This document shows, one piece after another, positions 26,712 through 35,365 of a DNA stretch of 64,000 nt (positions within the stretch are counted from its first letter, which is position 1; the number at the start of each line of letters is the position of its first letter). The position numbers and the translations under genes are program-made. This DNA comes from Oscillospiraceae bacterium. Its GTDB lineage: Bacteria > Bacillota > Clostridia > Oscillospirales > Ruminococcaceae. The notes below the pieces were generated by a model, which was given only the letters and a program-made list of their open reading frames with translations, was not told the DNA's origin and searched no databases. Location: NCBI GenBank assembly GCA_017408395.1, contig JAFQUQ010000029.1, positions 56,126 through 120,125 of the forward strand, read 5' to 3'.

Positions 26712-27233
26712 TCACCCTCTGTCCGTGCTGCCGAAGCCGCCCGTGCGGACGCCGTCGGCTTCATCGTCAACGGTTATGCCGAATGGGAGGAAGATACCCT
26801 GTGCAAAGCCTTTGCCCTCGTCAACGTCGCAGATGCTGAAATCCTTGCTGTCGTTGGTTATCTTGATTTTAATGTGACCCTCGTTGTCGGCGTGGAAATA
26901 GTCGCTGTCGATAATGCCTACGGTATTATCAAGCTGAATACGGTACTTGAAGCCGAGACCGCTTCTCGGATAGATTTTAAGCACCCAGCCGTTGTCCATC
27001 TCTGCTCTTATTCCCGTAGGTATAAGCAGAGTTTCGTCGGGATTTAAGGTAATCGCAACAGGCAGGAAGAAATCGTAGCCTGCCGAGCCTGCGGTAGCTC
27101 TTTTAGGGAGCTTTATGCAGCTGTAAATTTCCTCTGTGACAACATCATCGTCCTCGGGGAAAATTTCCTGCCAGTCCTTTTTAAACTGTTCATAGGACAC
27201 CTTTGAAAATTTTGCAATTCTGTTTAAAGACAT
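26712..27233 (-). CDS. dut: dUTP diphosphatase (trimeric dUTPase)
   Basis: A 173-residue protein with the five dUTPase motifs: TAGSAGYDFF (1), YPRSGLG (2), LDNTVGIIDSDY (3), GFAQGIFLP (4) and RTGGFGSTDRG (5). It hydrolyses dUTP to dUMP, keeping uracil out of DNA and feeding thymidylate synthesis. An N-terminal extension of about 45 residues before motif 1 is unusual; its role is unknown. It is flanked by metF and the P-loop kinase on the same strand. Confidence 0.92.
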   Translation of the reverse strand: MSLNRIAKFSKVSYEQFKKDWQEIFPEDDDVVTEEIYSCIKLPKRATAGSAGYDFFLPVAITLNPDETLLIPTGIRAEMDNGWVLKIYPRSGLGFKYRIQLDNTVGIIDSDYFHADNEGHIKIKITNDSKDFSICDVDEGKGFAQGIFLPFGITVDDEADGVRTGGFGSTDRG

Positions 27234-27247
27234 TTCAGTTACTCTCC

Positions 27248-28108
27248 TTAAAGCAGATTTTTAACGCTCTCGCTTATTTTACGTGCAACGTAAGGGTTGT
27301 TCATTGTGTAAAGATGGATACCGTCCACGCCGTTTGAGAGCAGGTCAACTATCTGGTCAACCGCATAAGCGATACCTGCGTCACGGAGCGCTTCGGGGTT
27401 ATTTTCGTATTTCTGCATAACCTTTGAAAACTTTGCAGGCAGACTTGCTCCGCACATTGAAACCATACGCTCAATCTGTTTTTTGTTTGTAACAGGCATA
27501 ATTCCAGCTTCTACGGGAACTTTTATGCCTGCGATCTGCATTTTTTCGTAAAAATCATAGAACGCTGCGTTGTCAAAGAAAAGCTGGGTCATAAGGTGCT
27601 CTGCGCCTGCTTCCACCTTATATTTAAGATTTTGAATGTCTTCGATGATGTTTGCGGATTCAAGGTGACATTCGGGATAGCAGGCACCTGAAACGTGAAA
27701 ATCACCGTTGGCTTTTATGAAAGCGGTGAGGTCGCTTGCGTACTCAAAATCGTGAAGACGGGGAATTTCTGGGTTTACGTCACCTCTTAAAGCGAGGATG
27801 TTGTCAACGTTTCGTTCCTTAAGCTGTGCAAGACGAGTGAGGATGTCCTCTTTTGTGCTGTAAACGCAGGTAAGATGAGCCGCCGATGGTATTTTAAGCT
27901 CGTTTGTGATGTAAGCCGCAATATCGCAGGTTGTTGTGTCGGCAGCATTGCCGCCTGCACCATAGGTTACGCTTATAAAGTCAGGCTCAAGCTCCTTAAG
28001 CTCGCCGAGGGTGCTGTAAATGGTTTCGACAGGGCTTGTCTTTTTAGGCGGGAACACCTCAAAGGAGAGGATGGCTCTGCCCTTGCCGAAAAGTGATGAT
28101 ATTTTCAT
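27248..28108 (-). CDS. metF: Methylenetetrahydrofolate reductase
   Basis: A 286-residue flavin-dependent TIM-barrel enzyme that makes 5-methyl-THF. Diagnostic pieces are LSFEVFPPKK with the catalytic glutamate, SVTYGAGGN, HLTC, NILALRGD and QLFFDN. Length matches bacterial MetF. It may be cotranscribed with dut 14 nt downstream; the shared folate/thymidylate link is suggestive only. Confidence 0.94.
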   Translation of the reverse strand: MKISSLFGKGRAILSFEVFPPKKTSPVETIYSTLGELKELEPDFISVTYGAGGNAADTTTCDIAAYITNELKIPSAAHLTCVYSTKEDILTRLAQLKERNVDNILALRGDVNPEIPRLHDFEYASDLTAFIKANGDFHVSGACYPECHLESANIIEDIQNLKYKVEAGAEHLMTQLFFDNAAFYDFYEKMQIAGIKVPVEAGIMPVTNKKQIERMVSMCGASLPAKFSKVMQKYENNPEALRDAGIAYAVDQIVDLLSNGVDGIHLYTMNNPYVARKISESVKNLL

Positions 28109-28133
28109 TTATGACATATCCTTTCTGGTGTGT

Positions 28134-29651
28134 TTATGCGTTGTAGTCTGTTCTGAACGGAGCAAGAGGAATTCCGTTTTTGCCGAAAACCGTTACCTCT
28201 GCAAAGTTTATCCAGTTGTATCGTGCGTAAAGAGGTCTGTTTACAGCTTCAGCGGAAAGGGTTATCTTATCGCCGTTGATTTCAACCTTTGCAGGCACAA
28301 ATTTCTTGTCCTCACCTGCAATTTCAAAGCCTGTGGGCTTTTCTCCCCTGATTTCAAAGCCGTCCTTTGCGTAATCAAAGGAAAGGGTAAGGCTGTTTTC
28401 GCCGTATAAGGTGGATTTATAAACAGGGCCGTAAGCTTCGTCAGCGGTGATTTTACCGTAAACGTGACAGAGAGCCTGCAATTCAAGACGCTCGCCAACG
28501 GGACGCTTGTCAACAGGGTGGATGTTGCCGTACTCGCCGCATTCGGAAATTACAGCAATACCCGTATTTTTTACAGTACGGTGCATACGCATCTGTGCTT
28601 CACGGATAAATGCCCAGTTTGTACGGTTTTCGTCTCCTCTTTCCATATGCATTGGAAGCTGTACCGCAATAAACGGGAGGGTGTCGTCCTTCCAGTCGCT
28701 TCTCCACTGTTCAATGAGCATTTTAAGCAGCTTGTAGTAGCTGTTGGGCTTGTGGTCATCGCTTTCGCCCTGATAATAGATAAAGCCTGCAAGAGAGTAA
28801 GGCATTACACGCTTAAGCATTGTTTCGTAAACGCCGGCAGGTCTGAACGGTGACTTTGGTCCCATAGGTTCAGGCCATCTCGAAGGACCTGCATAAGCCT
28901 GTGCTTCGTCCCAGGTAGCATTTGGATTTTTAGCGTAAAATTCACCTATCTTGGGATTCCACTCGTTGTACCAGTCCTCGTATTCTTTAAGCTCAGCGCA
29001 GTATTGCTCAAAGGTCTTGCCTTCCATAGCCTTGTCGTACTCGTCAACGTAGGTTTTAGTGTCAGCGTCGGTTTCAAGCATCTGTCTTGAAATCCACGCA
29101 GAAGCGGAGGTGCCGCCCCAGTTACATCCGATAACGCCTACGGTTACGCCTAAATCCTCGGAAAGCTTCTTTGCAAAATAATAGCCTACCGCAGACCACG
29201 CAGAAGCAGTTTCGGGGGACGCAGCCGTCCATCCGCCGTTACGCTCGTCAGCATAGAAATATTCGTCAATATAGGCGTTCTTTTTTGTGTAGTAGAAGCG
29301 GACGTTTACGTCCTTTATGTTTGCAACAACGTTTTTGCCGTCGAGAGAATTCTGAAGCTCCAGCTCCATATTTGACTGACCGCCTGCAAGCCACACTTCG
29401 CCCACCATAATATCGGTGAAGGTAATTTTTTCACCGTTTGAAGAAATTGTCATTTCGTAAGGACCGCCTGCTTCCATAGCAGGAAGGACAGCCATCCATT
29501 TATGTTCAGCGGTATCTGCCGTAACAGTTGTTCCGTTGATTGAGACCTCAACCTTCCAGCCGTCGTATGCGATACCCCATACCTTTATATTTTTACCTCT
29601 CTGAAGCACCATATGATCTGAAAAAATCGGTGCACAAGCTAAAATACCCAT
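28134..29651 (-). CDS. Sialate O-acetylesterase-type SGNH esterase
   Basis: A 505-residue carbohydrate esterase of the 9-O-acetylesterase family. Blocks seen: N-terminal beta region (IFSDHMVLQRGKNIKVWG), GGQSNMELE with the nucleophile serine, GCNWGGTSASAW, YYQGESD, and the Asp/His-containing IHPVDKRPVGERL. There is no signal peptide, so it is predicted cytoplasmic, removing acetyl groups from imported host or plant glycans. The start is ATG 29651, 8 nt after AAAGGA; an ATG at 29660 overlaps that site. Confidence 0.9.
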   Translation of the reverse strand: MGILACAPIFSDHMVLQRGKNIKVWGIAYDGWKVEVSINGTTVTADTAEHKWMAVLPAMEAGGPYEMTISSNGEKITFTDIMVGEVWLAGGQSNMELELQNSLDGKNVVANIKDVNVRFYYTKKNAYIDEYFYADERNGGWTAASPETASAWSAVGYYFAKKLSEDLGVTVGVIGCNWGGTSASAWISRQMLETDADTKTYVDEYDKAMEGKTFEQYCAELKEYEDWYNEWNPKIGEFYAKNPNATWDEAQAYAGPSRWPEPMGPKSPFRPAGVYETMLKRVMPYSLAGFIYYQGESDDHKPNSYYKLLKMLIEQWRSDWKDDTLPFIAVQLPMHMERGDENRTNWAFIREAQMRMHRTVKNTGIAVISECGEYGNIHPVDKRPVGERLELQALCHVYGKITADEAYGPVYKSTLYGENSLTLSFDYAKDGFEIRGEKPTGFEIAGEDKKFVPAKVEINGDKITLSAEAVNRPLYARYNWINFAEVTVFGKNGIPLAPFRTDYNA

Positions 29652-29689
29652 TGTAATCATCCTTTCTGACGCAATTTCTGACTATTATT

Positions 29690-29718
29690 ATTTTACAGCA
29701 ATTACAGCCTAAAATCAA
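29690..29718 (-). promoter_or_regulatory. Promoter of the esterase gene
   Basis: Minus-strand TTGATT, 17-bp spacer, TAAAAT, about 40 bp before the start. Confidence 0.72.
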
Positions 29719-29730
29719 TACCTTGCAAAC

Positions 29731-29760
29731 AAAAAATGCAGAACAACGAGGCTCTGCATT
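29731..29760 (-). terminator. Terminator of the nitroreductase gene
   Basis: AATGCAGA / TCTGCATT stem followed on the minus strand by TTTT. Confidence 0.82.
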
Positions 29761-29772
29761 TGATTTTTAGGC

Positions 29773-30315
29773 TCAAACAAAAGTAAGCAGCTGTGAAATT
29801 TCTTTTCTCGGCGGAGGTGCAGGGGACTCGTCGGGATAACCCATTGCGATCAGCGCACCTACACACATTCCATCGGGAAGATTTACAGCTTCCGCAACGG
29901 TCTTTTCGTCGAAAATTCCCATAATGCAGGTACCCACACCGTTTTCGCGGGCAGCAAGGCAGAAGCTCAGTGCGGCAATTCCTGCGTCGAACATTTCCCA
30001 CCCTGCAGCCTTTGAGGTGGTAAACGAGCCGTCACGCTCATATCCCGACCGTTTCTCAACATAAGCAAGCACCGCAACTGCCGCCGCATTTTTTACTATC
30101 CCGATGTTATGCTCAAAACCCATAAGGCAGTTTGAGGCAATGCTTTCCAATGCATCTTTGCTTTCAACAATAAAATAGCGTGCGATCTGCGTGTTTTTCC
30201 AGCTTGGGGAGTAACGTGCCGCATCAATTATTTTTTCGAAAACTTCGTGTGGTATCTTTTCGGCTTTAAACCTGCGGATACTGCGTCTTTCCTTTAAACA
30301 TTCAAGCGTATTCAT
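29773..30315 (-). CDS. Nitroreductase-family flavoprotein
   Basis: A 180-residue FMN enzyme with the RRSIRRF N-terminal phosphate-binding motif, AARYSPSWKNTQ and the C-terminal GYPDESP signature. Such proteins reduce nitro groups or quinones with NAD(P)H. It has its own terminator and appears to be a single-gene unit. Confidence 0.9.
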   Translation of the reverse strand: MNTLECLKERRSIRRFKAEKIPHEVFEKIIDAARYSPSWKNTQIARYFIVESKDALESIASNCLMGFEHNIGIVKNAAAVAVLAYVEKRSGYERDGSFTTSKAAGWEMFDAGIAALSFCLAARENGVGTCIMGIFDEKTVAEAVNLPDGMCVGALIAMGYPDESPAPPPRKEISQLLTFV

Positions 30316-30330
30316 CTGACACCTCTTAAT

Positions 30331-30369
30331 AAAAACGCTGTCCGACTATATTTTTTTCGTCGGACAGCG
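30331..30369 (-). terminator. Terminator of the solute-binding protein gene
   Basis: CGCTGTCCGAC / GTCGGACAGCG, an 11-bp stem, then TTTTTATT on the minus strand. Confidence 0.88.
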
Positions 30370-30403
30370 GAGTTTATGTATTTATTATACCGTTTTGTTT
30401 AAA

Positions 30404-32245
30404 TTATCTAACTTCGTCTTCGAGAGCGCATCTGATAGCAGCTTCGTTTTCACACCAAGCAAGGCAGAGACCTTCTGGGTCGTATTCGTTGATCTTAGCT
30501 GTCATTTCAGCAACGATCTTGTCGTACTCAGCGTCATCCTTAGCGTAGATTGCCTGCCATGAGTAGTTTACGAGACAGTCAGCAACCTGTTCCCAGATGA
30601 TCTTGAGGTCATCGGATCTGTCAGATTCGGAGTAAGATGTTGCAAGAGCAACCTTATAGGATCTGCCGTCGAGGTATTCTTCAGAGTTGTAGCAGCCTGT
30701 CTTGTCCATCCAGTCCTGCTGAATGTCGCTTGTAGCACCTGTACGGCGGCTTGCCCAGTTGTCGCAGTTGTATGTTTCGCCGTTGGAATCGAAGTTTTCA
30801 GCATCCTTGGACCATGTTGTGTTGTTAGCCTGGAATGTACCGTCGTTGAAGTTACCGCCGCCCCATTCGTCAGGCATAATTGTACCCTTTCTGTCGAGGT
30901 AAGCCTGTTCGCCGAGTTCTGTGAGGTAGGAGTAACCCTGATCATCATAGTACCAGCAGAGATCCTTAGGACCGTAGTTGTATGTCATGTATCCTTCAGG
31001 AGTTGTGAGGTAGTTGATGATAGCCATGCAGAGTTCAGGATATTCGGTCTTGGAGCCGATTGTCCAGATTCTGTTACCGCCCATTACGTTCATACCGTAA
31101 GCGATAGGTGTAGCTTCATCAGGAGTCATTGTGTACATAAACTTGCCGTTTGAAGTATGTTCTTCTGTGTTGTAAAGAGCAGAGCCTGCATAGTTGAAGA
31201 TTGAGAAGAATGTACCGCCGTTTGTAACCTTTTCGGACATTTCGTTATATGTCTGAGTCATGGAGTTAGGGTCGATAAGACCATCCTGATAAAGGTCATT
31301 GAAGAACTTGAGGGATTCAAGGTATGGACCGCCTTCTTCAGTAGCGTGGTGGTACTTACCTGTTTCAACGTCGTAAAGGCCGAAGCCCATTTCATCGTAG
31401 CCGTGGTAAGCAGTAGCAAAGGCCTTAACGTACATTACCATATTGCCGTCCCAGTCAGGCCAGAGGGAAACAGCGTATGTTTCGCCGCCAGCTTCGTCAG
31501 TAGGGCAGATTTCCTTCATATCGAGGAAGAGCTGGTGGAGATCGTCAAGATTCTTTACAGTAGGATAGCCGAGTTCCTTGTAAAGATCCCAACGGATGTC
31601 CCATGTATAGAAGAATGCTTCATGGTTTTCAGGAGAGGAAGCAACGTTATGACCAAAGCCGTAGAGAACTTCTTCACCCATGAAGGATTCGTTGAATGAC
31701 ATATTATTAGCAAGAGCGTAAGGCATATGTTCCTTAACATAAGGACCGTAGTCAGAGAGAATATCGTCTTCGTTAAGGTCAAAAAGCATACCTTCTGTTG
31801 CAGCACGCTGATAGTCGGAACCGTTGGAACCGAAAATAACGATGTCGCCGAGGTCGCCTGCTTCCATTCTTGTATCGAAAGCACCGTCGAGGCTAGGGAT
31901 GATAGTCATTTCAACGTTGAATTCACGCTTCATAACTTCAGCAAACCAGCCTGTGAGCTTACCGGAGTAGTTAGCCAGCTGGCTGAATACAGTAAGTTCG
32001 ATTGTTTCATCACCGTAGAGCTCGGAGAATGAAGGAACATCGCTTGCTGCTTCGTCGCTGCCAGCGTCAGCTTCGCCTGCGTCAGCACCAGCATCAGCCT
32101 TGTCCTCAGAGCCTGAGTCTTTAGCTGCAGTAGTAGTCTTTGTATTGTTCTTCTTAGTGTCGGATGTATCGGAAGAGCCGCAGCCTACGAGAGTGCTGAG
32201 CATAAGAACCGATGTAATACCTGCAAGGATTCTTTTAAGTTTCAT
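30404..32245 (-). CDS. ABC transporter solute-binding lipoprotein
   Basis: A 613-residue extracellular binding protein: lipobox LVGC at the N-terminus, an acidic Ser/Asp/Ala linker (about residues 25-70), then a family 1 solute-binding fold (FSELYGDETIELTVFSQLAN at its start). Large clostridial proteins of this type usually serve oligosaccharide or peptide uptake. No permease or ATPase gene lies beside it, so it must work with components encoded elsewhere. A close-to-consensus promoter and GGAGGT ribosome site suggest high expression. Confidence 0.88.
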   Translation of the reverse strand: MKLKRILAGITSVLMLSTLVGCGSSDTSDTKKNNTKTTTAAKDSGSEDKADAGADAGEADAGSDEAASDVPSFSELYGDETIELTVFSQLANYSGKLTGWFAEVMKREFNVEMTIIPSLDGAFDTRMEAGDLGDIVIFGSNGSDYQRAATEGMLFDLNEDDILSDYGPYVKEHMPYALANNMSFNESFMGEEVLYGFGHNVASSPENHEAFFYTWDIRWDLYKELGYPTVKNLDDLHQLFLDMKEICPTDEAGGETYAVSLWPDWDGNMVMYVKAFATAYHGYDEMGFGLYDVETGKYHHATEEGGPYLESLKFFNDLYQDGLIDPNSMTQTYNEMSEKVTNGGTFFSIFNYAGSALYNTEEHTSNGKFMYTMTPDEATPIAYGMNVMGGNRIWTIGSKTEYPELCMAIINYLTTPEGYMTYNYGPKDLCWYYDDQGYSYLTELGEQAYLDRKGTIMPDEWGGGNFNDGTFQANNTTWSKDAENFDSNGETYNCDNWASRRTGATSDIQQDWMDKTGCYNSEEYLDGRSYKVALATSYSESDRSDDLKIIWEQVADCLVNYSWQAIYAKDDAEYDKIVAEMTAKINEYDPEGLCLAWCENEAAIRCALEDEVR

Positions 32246-32290
32246 ATAGTACCTCCTGATCTGAATTTTCAGATATATGTTTACTTAAAA

Positions 32291-32319
32291 ATTATAACAT
32301 TAAAACAAAATATTCACAA
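32291..32319 (-). promoter_or_regulatory. Promoter of the solute-binding protein gene
   Basis: Minus-strand TTGTGA, 17-bp spacer, TATAAT with extended TGT. Confidence 0.8.
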
Positions 32320-32418
32320 GACTAATACCGCATAATATTTTTTACTCTAATTTATACATTTTAAACAAAAAATATTTTTTGAAAATCGTTTTCATTCTCG
32401 CTTTTTACTACTTTTTAC

Positions 32419-32450
32419 AAAAAAGTCCGTACCCATTCGGATACGGACTT
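32419..32450 (-). terminator. Terminator of the surface protein gene
   Basis: AAGTCCGTA / TACGGACTT stem followed by TTTTTT on the minus strand. Confidence 0.88.
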
Positions 32451-32480
32451 TAAATATTTTAATTGTTTCTCAAAAAGAAA

Positions 32481-33188
32481 TTACTTTCTCTTTCTGGAAG
32501 CGATAGCAGCTGTACCTGCAACAGCGAGAACAGCAACAGTAGCAGCTACTGGAGCGTTGCCTGTTGTAGCGGATTCTGTTTCAGCTGTATCAGCAGCAGG
32601 AGCTTCAGGAGCTGTGAAGCCGGAAACTGTGAATTCAACTTCGAGGGAAGAAGAAGGCATCATGTAGCCGAAGAGACCGTCAGCCTTGCCGAGATCTTCG
32701 TTCCAGATGTTGATCATCATAGGCTGCATGTATGTCTTTTCATCAGGGCTGAGGAAAGCTTCATCAAATGTGTAAATTGTGTTGCCGTCCATGATAACCT
32801 TAACGTCGGAAATTGTGATGCCAGCGTCGAGAGGAATATCAGTGGAAACAAAGAGAAGGTTGAATGTTTCGTCAGAACCGAAATCAAAGTTTGTAACGCC
32901 AACCTTGTATGTGCCGTTGTCTGTGATTTCAACGTCTGTGAAATCGCCGCCCTTGTTGAGAGCTGTTGGGCCGTCCCAGCCTGTGAGCTGGTCAAACCAT
33001 ACTGTACCGTCGTCAGCAACGATATCCTTACCGTATGTGCCGTCGTTCCAAGCGTTTCTGAATGTGTAGCTTGCGGACTGAACACCGATGTAAGCGTGAT
33101 AGCCGCCTTCAGCGGATGTTGGGATTGCGAGTGAAGTAATTGCGAGTGCAGCAGCTGCGATAGCGCCGAAAATCTTAGTTAACTTCAT
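32481..33188 (-). CDS. Secreted, membrane-anchored surface protein
   Basis: A 235-residue exported protein: signal peptide (about 1-26, cleavage near PTSAEG), a beta-rich domain of about 160 residues with many Trp/Tyr/Phe (possible ligand or glycan binding), a Pro/Ala/Thr linker and a C-terminal hydrophobic helix ending ASRKRK. Before the helix is ATTGN, a degenerate form of the LPxTG-like sorting signals common in Ruminococcus. The function of the beta domain is not recognised. Confidence 0.8.
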   Translation of the reverse strand: MKLTKIFGAIAAAALAITSLAIPTSAEGGYHAYIGVQSASYTFRNAWNDGTYGKDIVADDGTVWFDQLTGWDGPTALNKGGDFTDVEITDNGTYKVGVTNFDFGSDETFNLLFVSTDIPLDAGITISDVKVIMDGNTIYTFDEAFLSPDEKTYMQPMMINIWNEDLGKADGLFGYMMPSSSLEVEFTVSGFTAPEAPAADTAETESATTGNAPVAATVAVLAVAGTAAIASRKRK

Positions 33189-33255
33189 AGTAAAACACCT
33201 CTTCTAAAAAAATAATAGTTTTTACATCAGAATTTACGCCTGATGCATTAGTATT

Positions 33256-33284
33256 AGATTATCATATTTTTTTAGCAATGTCAA
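33256..33284 (-). promoter_or_regulatory. Promoter of the surface protein gene
   Basis: Minus-strand TTGACA, 17-bp spacer, TAATCT. Confidence 0.78.
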
Positions 33285-33314
33285 TCACTATTTTGAACAA
33301 ATCTGCCCCTTAGA

Positions 33315-33332
33315 TTGTACAATTTTGTACAA
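33315..33332. promoter_or_regulatory. Inverted repeat in the 33.2-33.56 kb gap
   Basis: TTGTAC, 6 nt, GTACAA. The 375-nt gap between the surface protein and the PAP2 gene holds this palindrome, the surface-protein promoter and a possible plus-strand -10 (TATAAT near 33371). I see no gene in it. Confidence 0.4.
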
Positions 33333-33563
33333 ATCCCAGTCAAAGTTAAACGTTACCATTATAAATGTTATATAATACTTATTGTAAATTGAGACCTGAC
33401 GGTTACATTCTGTAATTTGTGCTGACAGGAAGGCTGGGAGAGTGGTCTGACTGCGATGTTACGATTGGTGTCATTGATGTGACGCTGAAATTCTTTACTG
33501 TTTTTATGTTTTTTGATATTATTAAATCAGCCTGATGGCAAAATCGGAAAGGACATAAAATTA

Positions 33564-34217
33564 ATGAAGAAATTGCTAAACACGGGAATTGTTTTTATTG
33601 CAGTATTTGCGCTCTGGACAATATTAATTCAGACGGTTGATGTCCAGAGTGTCGGACAGAACGGGACAAGCGTAGGCTTTGGGATGTTGAATTGTTATTT
33701 TTACAAACTGACAGGAGTGAATATGACGATATATCATATTACCGATTGGCTTGGACTTGTACCCATATTCTGCTGCATTGTTTTCGGCGGAGTCGGTTTT
33801 TTTAAATTGCTTTAAAGAAGAATTCTTTTTAAGGTTGATTATGACATTATTATTTTAGGAGTATACTATATTATAGTAATACTGGGATACCTGATTTTTG
33901 AAGCAATTCCAATCAATTACAGACCGATACTGATTGATGGAAGAATGGAAGCATCATACCCGTCGTCAACAACGCTTCTTGTATTAAGTGTTATGTCTGC
34001 TGTCATTTTTCAGGTCAATCGCAGAATAAAGAACACATTTATCAAAAATATGATAAATACATCGGTGGTTTTGTTTATGATATTGATGGCAATCGGGCGT
34101 GCCGTTGCAGGAGTTCACTGGCTGACTGACATTATCGGCTCGGTAATTCTCAGTGCAGGATTGTATCTGATTTATAAATCGGTGGTTTTATTGCTTGATG
34201 AAAGACAAAATAATTAA
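33564..34217 (+). pseudogene. PAP2 phosphatase gene with in-frame stop
   Basis: A membrane phosphatidic-acid-phosphatase-type gene. The frame starts at ATG 33564 (MKKLLNTGIVFIAVFALW), reaches TAA at 33813-33815 and continues in the same frame as FKVDYDIIILGVYYIIVILG into the catalytic half (INYRPIL; SYPSSTT; GRAVAGVHWLTD). Only one codon is wrong: the family usually has a lysine there, so AAA to TAA explains it. The catalytic motifs lie after the stop. It is either a recent pseudogene or reinitiates at ATG 33945, which would lack the first helices. Confidence 0.85.
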
Positions 34218-34231
34218 AGGGGGAGAAGATT

Positions 34232-34846
34232 GTGGAATTCAATGAAAAATTACAGGAACTGAGAAAAAGCAGGGGGCTCACTCAGGAAGAGCTTGCAGAG
34301 GCTTTATACGTATCCAGAACTGCAATATCAAAATGGGAGTCGGGAAGAGGTTATCCCAGCATTGACTCTTTGAAAGCAATTGCAAAATTCTTTTCAGTTA
34401 CGATAGATGACTTATTGTCGGGTGAGAAAATAATTTTCATAGCCGAAAGGGAAAACAAATCCAATGTTCAGAATATCTGCGACCTGCTGTTCGGTTTTGT
34501 TGATTTAATGAGTATAACTCTGATAATCCTGCCGCTGTATCCCAACCCTGTTGATAATTATATCTATTCCGTCCCTCTGTTTGCTTACAGCGGATTGAGC
34601 ACGGCAAGCAGGGTAGTTTGCTGGGTTATGTTTATTTCACTTATTATGTCAGGCGCTGTAAAAGTTTTATTAAATCAGGTGAAAATAGAAAAGGGACGGA
34701 AACTTATTACAAGTGTTTCCGTTGTGTGCAGCATTGCAGCAATATTTTTTCTTGCAATAACAAGGCAGGGCTATGCAGTGTCAATAGCGTTTTTTCTGTT
34801 TGTTTTAAAAGGGGTACTGTTATTCAAAAAGTCGGATTTATCCTGA
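34232..34846 (+). CDS. XRE regulator with membrane helices
   Basis: A 204-residue protein: N-terminal helix-turn-helix (SRGLTQEELAEALYVSRTAI; SIDSLKAIAKFFSVTIDDLL) followed by four predicted membrane helices (about residues 88-102, 118-150, 162-178 and 182-197). Membrane-tethered XRE regulators of this plan occur in Firmicutes. The GTG start sits behind GGGGGAG, 14 nt after the broken PAP2 gene, suggesting an operon. Confidence 0.87.
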   Translation: MEFNEKLQELRKSRGLTQEELAEALYVSRTAISKWESGRGYPSIDSLKAIAKFFSVTIDDLLSGEKIIFIAERENKSNVQNICDLLFGFVDLMSITLIILPLYPNPVDNYIYSVPLFAYSGLSTASRVVCWVMFISLIMSGAVKVLLNQVKIEKGRKLITSVSVVCSIAAIFFLAITRQGYAVSIAFFLFVLKGVLLFKKSDLS

Positions 34847-34867
34847 TTATGTTTAAACGTGTACTTT

Positions 34868-34950
34868 CAGTTCTGCGTCGTGTTGCTGCATAAAAAATAA
34901 TGAGAACACTCTGACGAGTTCTGATGTGGCAAATGGGACAACTTGAACCG
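34868..34950. repeat. Partial copy of the tRNA-Leu(GAG) 3' region
   Basis: The sequence CTGCGTCG.GTTGCTGCATAAAAAATAATGAGAACAC and the tRNA 3' end GGCAAATGGGAC..CTTGAAC occur here and again at 35019-35108, where they form the terminator and T arm of the real tRNA. This copy has a 2-nt insertion in the tRNA part and a broken terminator stem. It marks a past duplication or insertion at the tRNA. Confidence 0.8.
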
Positions 34951-35041
34951 CCCCACGCCCAGGTTTACAGCTAATTTATAGATACCAAACGTGGGGCTGG
35001 GAAAAGCCTGCGGCTTTTCAGTCCTGCGTCGCGTTGCTGCA

Positions 35042-35081
35042 TAAAAAATAATGAGAACACTTGACGAGTATTCTCATTATT
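35042..35081 (-). terminator. Terminator of tRNA-Leu(GAG)
   Basis: On the minus strand AATAATGAGAA / TTCTCATTATT, 11-bp perfect stem, followed by TTTT, directly after the tRNA 3' end. Confidence 0.88.
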
Positions 35082-35082
35082 C

Positions 35083-35166
35083 TGGTGCGGCAAATGGGAC
35101 TTGAACCCATACGTCAAAGACACACGCCCCTCAAACGTGCCTGTCTGCCTATTCCAGCACTGCCGC
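35083..35166 (-). tRNA. tRNA-Leu (anticodon GAG)
   Basis: A type II tRNA with encoded CCA. The acceptor stem pairs GCGGCAG with TTGCCGC (one G-U), the D arm is followed by CACGTTTGAGGGGCGTG carrying anticodon GAG, there is a short variable arm, and the T arm contains GGTTCAAGTCC. A consensus promoter lies upstream on the minus strand and a strong terminator downstream. Confidence 0.95.
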
Positions 35167-35202
35167 AGATATTTTATTGTGTTGTTCTTGACAACGTAAA
35201 TT

Positions 35203-35231
35203 ATTATAGCATATTAAATTCAGCTTGTCAA
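35203..35231 (-). promoter_or_regulatory. Consensus promoter of tRNA-Leu(GAG)
   Basis: Minus-strand TTGACA, 17-bp spacer, TATAAT, 37 bp before the tRNA 5' end. Confidence 0.9.
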
Positions 35232-35292
35232 GTCTTTTTTGAAAAAAATCAGGAAAATTGTCAAAAAGCTTTGCTGTGCCGATAGTCTGATC

Positions 35293-35339
35293 AAAAATAA
35301 CCGCTGTGAAGATTATGTACGGATACTCACACAGCGGTT
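35293..35339 (-). terminator. Terminator of the Cys-cluster protein gene
   Basis: AACCGCTGTG / CACAGCGGTT stem, then TTATTTTTG on the minus strand. Confidence 0.82.
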
Positions 35340-35365
35340 AAAATTATTTTCTGTTGTCTGAAAGC

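Noticed and set aside
32463-33134. 223-codon open frame on the plus strand, Ser/Cys-rich
   Set aside because: It is antisense to the surface protein gene, whose signal peptide, promoter and terminator are clear.
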